Source of the DNA: Acidobacteriota bacterium
Lineage (GTDB): Bacteria; Acidobacteriota; Terriglobia; Acidoferrales; UBA7541
Length of the DNA stretch: 15,472 nt
Direction of reading: 5' to 3'
Assembly: GCA_019239815.1 (NCBI GenBank)
Contig: JAFAZL010000921.1
Coordinates: 1 to 15,472, forward strand
In this document: positions 13,730-15,472 of the stretch, piece after piece
How positions within the stretch are numbered: position 1 is the first letter of the stretch
Layout of the letters: each line of letters opens with the position of its first letter
The notes under the pieces: generated by a model
Told to the model about the DNA's origin: nothing
Database searches by the model: none
The model's input: the letters and a program-made list of their open reading frames with translations, nothing else
Position numbers and translations under genes: made by a program

Positions 13730-14296
13730 TTACCCCGCTTGCGCTCGAGTCTTCCGTTCGCCAAACAGCGAAAGCATCTCTTTATTGAATGCGGGGATAT
13801 CGTCCGGTTTTCGGCTGCTGACCCAGTTTTGATCGCGGACTACTTCCTGGTCGACCCACTTGCCGCCTGAATTCTTAATGTCATCCTGAATCGTGTGGTA
13901 GCTCGTCAAGGTTCGGCCCCGAATGAGGCCAGCCGACACGAGCAGCCACGGCGCGTGACAGATGAACGCGATTGGCTTCCCGCTGCGATCTATTTCTTGT
14001 ACGAATTTCTGCGCTTCCTTTTCAAAGCGCAACGCGTCCGCGTTTAATGCGCCCCCGGGTAGCATCACCGCATCGAAGTCATCCGTTTTGGCGGAAGATA
14101 GAGGCAGATCGACTTTCACTTCGCCCGCTTTGTCGTGGTGCTTCATCCCGTAAATCGAGCCGGTTTTTGGCGCCGCGATTTGCACTCGTGCTCCCGCTTC
14201 TTCCAAAGCCTTTTTCGGTTCTGAAAGCTCGGACTCTTCGAAACCGTTCGTCGCCAGAATTGCGACGCGTAATCCCTGCAAACGTTGTTCAGCCAT
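13730..14296 (-). CDS. DJ-1/PfpI family protein (YhbO/YraA-like)
   Basis: Class I glutamine-amidotransferase-like protein of the PfpI branch. Relatives act as stress proteins with reported deglycase, glyoxalase or protease activity; which activity applies is debated. The 188 residues include LRVAILATNGFEESEL with the conserved Glu at 20/21, the LPGG turn (79-82), and the nucleophile elbow AFICHAPWLL with Cys113 and His114. The C-terminal block WVDQEVVRDQNWVSSRKPDDIPAF is characteristic of this branch. ATG at 14296 is chosen since the protein then begins like its family; an in-frame ATG at 14350 would add 18 unrelated residues and start inside a dyad. The metallothionein-like gene follows 54 nt downstream. 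A candidate promoter with an overlapping dyad lies 50-80 nt upstream. Confidence 0.93.
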   Translation of the reverse strand: MAEQRLQGLRVAILATNGFEESELSEPKKALEEAGARVQIAAPKTGSIYGMKHHDKAGEVKVDLPLSSAKTDDFDAVMLPGGALNADALRFEKEAQKFVQEIDRSGKPIAFICHAPWLLVSAGLIRGRTLTSYHTIQDDIKNSGGKWVDQEVVRDQNWVSSRKPDDIPAFNKEMLSLFGERKTRAQAG

Positions 14297-14348
14297 GACA
14301 GTCTTCTTAAAACGTGAAATTGAGGTGGCTTCCGCACCTTGCCGGGTC

Positions 14349-14376
14349 ATTCCATTTCGCCGGATGGAATTGTCAG
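14349..14376 (-). promoter_or_regulatory. Candidate promoter with overlapping dyad upstream of the PfpI-family gene
   Basis: A perfect inverted repeat, ATTCCAT and ATGGAAT separated by 8 nt (14349-14370), lies directly against a CTGACA -35-like hexamer (14371-14376). A TGGAAT -10-like hexamer (14349-14354), 16 nt from that -35, lies inside the dyad. This is the classical layout of a repressor operator over the spacer and -10. No known regulator consensus is recognised. Confidence 0.3.
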
Positions 14377-14586
14377 CGGCAATCGGGAGAATCCCTTAAG
14401 AAACTTGACTACATCAGGTAGGCAGAACTGGCGAAATGCAACGATTCGTGTCGGCCACTGAGCGCATACGCTCTCACATCACTCCACGTAGACAGAACCA
14501 CGTATGGACGCAGCTTGGCCGCCACTCTTACTTTGGCCACAGCCCGGCCGCGACCGACAACTTTGAGTTTCCAGAGAGGGAATCCC

Positions 14587-15147
14587 ATGAAACACAATGC
14601 ACTGAAGGATCTTTACATCGACGAACTAAGGGACATCTACGACGCCGAGAATCGCTTAGTGAAGGCTCTGCCAAAATTGGCGAAGGCCGCCACGTCCGAC
14701 GAACTGCGGGAAGGTTTCGAAACTCACCTCGAACAGACCCGCGGGCACGTCGAGCGCCTTGAAGAAATCTTCAACGGCCTTGACGAAAAACCGACAGGAA
14801 AGAAGTGCAACGCGATGGCCGGTCTCGTGAAAGAAGGCGAAGAGACCATGGACGAAGACTTTGAAGGCGAAGTCATGGATGCCGCACTGATCGCGGCAGC
14901 CCAGCGAGTCGAACACTACGAGATCGCTGCCTACGGCTGCGTAGCGGCTTGGGCAGAACTGCTCGGTGATAATGAAGCTCAAGCTCTCCTTGAGAAAACG
15001 CTGCAAGAGGAGAAGGAAACCGATCAGAAACTGACCGAATTGTCTCGTCAGATCAACGTCGAGGCGAAGAGCGAATCGGACGAAGGAGAAGAAACGGAAG
15101 CCGAAGAACCTCAGCGCCGCGGCAAAGCGCGCGGAGCGCACGCATAA
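14587..15147 (+). CDS. DUF892 / YciF-like ferritin-like protein
   Basis: Four-helix ferritin-like protein of the YciF/YciE (DUF892) family, linked in other bacteria to general stress response. The 186 residues show the family start ALKDLYIDELRDIYDAENRLVKALPKLAKAA, then THLEQTRGHVERLEEIF (46-62), RVEHYEIAAYG (107-117) and LEKTLQEEKETDQKL (135-149). These carry the Glu and His residues expected to bind a di-iron centre. The last 30 residues are an added acidic then basic tail (ESDEGEETEAEEP, RRGKARGAHA). ATG at 14587 is chosen for its GAGAGGGA ribosome site and the family start; an ATG 72 nt upstream is unlikely. It is divergent from the PfpI gene, 290 nt away, and is closed by a strong terminator. 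Confidence 0.93.
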   Translation: MKHNALKDLYIDELRDIYDAENRLVKALPKLAKAATSDELREGFETHLEQTRGHVERLEEIFNGLDEKPTGKKCNAMAGLVKEGEETMDEDFEGEVMDAALIAAAQRVEHYEIAAYGCVAAWAELLGDNEAQALLEKTLQEEKETDQKLTELSRQINVEAKSESDEGEETEAEEPQRRGKARGAHA

Positions 15148-15178
15148 CCGGTCCCTTCGAACCGATCGTGGCTCTGAC

Positions 15179-15217
15179 CAAGAGCGGGCATGCCAAGTTC
15201 ATGCCCGCTCTTGTTTT
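15179..15217 (+). terminator. Rho-independent terminator after the DUF892 gene
   Basis: A perfect 14-bp stem (15179-15192 pairing with 15200-15213) with a 7-nt loop is followed by TTTT and a T-rich run. It begins 31 nt after the DUF892 stop codon. The stem is GC-rich in the middle (GCGGGC). It should end the DUF892 transcript and separate it from the next gene. Confidence 0.9.
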
Positions 15218-15359
15218 GTCTGCTACAACTCCAGTTCGATTTTCGAACCCACATTTCGCTTTTCGTCGCACAGGATTCCGCCGCGGACTATGATTTCAGA
15301 GTACCTGCCCGATAGTTAGAGCGGGCCCGAGTGTTTCGCGCCGGACGGAGTAGCACGCC

Positions 15360-15472
15360 ATGAACTCCACGCAATCCAACCTTTTGGAAGAATTTGCCGC
15401 CTATGCGAAGACTGCGCCAAGCGTCGAAGACCTCATGAAGCACATGGCCGACGAACTCCACGAAAAAATGAT
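15360..15472 (+). CDS. N-terminal fragment of an unidentified protein, cut by window edge
   Basis: An open frame starts at ATG 15360 and runs off the window; 37 codons are visible. It begins MNSTQSNLLEEFAAYAKTAP and continues into an amphipathic, probably helical segment (VEDLMKHMADELHEKM). The start has GGAG about 9 nt upstream, and the frame begins 142 nt after the terminator of the previous gene, so it should have its own promoter; a TATGAT-like -10 lies near 15288 without a good -35. The helix resembles the lead-in of small GAF-domain proteins, but this is a weak impression. I make no functional claim. Confidence 0.6.
   Translation, partial: MNSTQSNLLEEFAAYAKTAPSVEDLMKHMADELHEKM

Noticed and set aside
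14515..14586. Upstream in-frame ATG for the DUF892 protein
   Set aside because: The extra 24 residues are unlike the family, and the good ribosome site belongs to ATG 14587.
1..15472. Insertion sequences, tRNA genes, rRNA genes, prophage or CRISPR
   Set aside because: No transposase, terminal inverted repeats, cloverleaf, rRNA signature or repeat-spacer array was seen on either strand.

Overview
The window looks like a chromosomal segment of a soil-type Gram-negative bacterium, most probably an acidobacterium (Acidobacteriota, Terriglobia-like). This is inferred from moderate GC, the combination of an UpxY/NusG-like antiterminator with a Wza/Wzc/Wzx/Wzy exopolysaccharide operon, a PilZ protein next to it, and a DUF892 ferritin-like protein. 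It was not established by any search.

Region 1 (1-11612, minus strand) is one long exopolysaccharide (EPS) operon transcribed right to left. A 372-nt leader holds a candidate sigma-70 promoter and, about 80 nt downstream of it, a near-perfect ops element (11 of 12 bases) in a small hairpin. The order is then: NusG/UpxY-type antiterminator, Wza-like export protein, Wzc-like chain-length regulator/BY-kinase with a seven-unit Tyr-Gly tail, Wzy/O-antigen-ligase-like polymerase, Wzx-like flippase, secreted pectate-lyase-like protein, SAM methyltransferase, GT4 glycosyltransferase, and asparagine synthase (cut by the window edge). The spacings are short: one 4-nt ATGA overlap and several gaps of 7-16 nt; the longest gap is 98 nt and contains two hairpins. 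The likely logic is that antiterminator and ops element let RNA polymerase read about 11 kb. GT4, methyltransferase and AsnB then build and decorate the repeat unit, Wzx flips it, Wzy polymerises it, Wzc and Wza control length and export, and the lyase trims or releases polymer.

Region 2 (11613-12385) holds a PilZ-domain protein upstream of the EPS operon and in the same orientation, suggesting a c-di-GMP link. Behind it is a 329-nt stretch with an 11-bp direct repeat but no convincing gene.

Region 3 (12386-15472) is a group of stress-type genes: an FAD-dependent oxidoreductase (plus), convergent with a 50-residue Cys-rich metallothionein-like protein (minus) that sits behind a DJ-1/PfpI-family protein (minus). 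Divergent from these is a DUF892/YciF-like ferritin-like protein (plus) with a strong intrinsic terminator, and then the first 37 codons of an unidentified gene at the right edge.

The strongest candidate for something undescribed is the antiterminator plus ops-like leader: a complete RfaH/ops-style control module in a lineage far from the enterobacteria where ops was defined.
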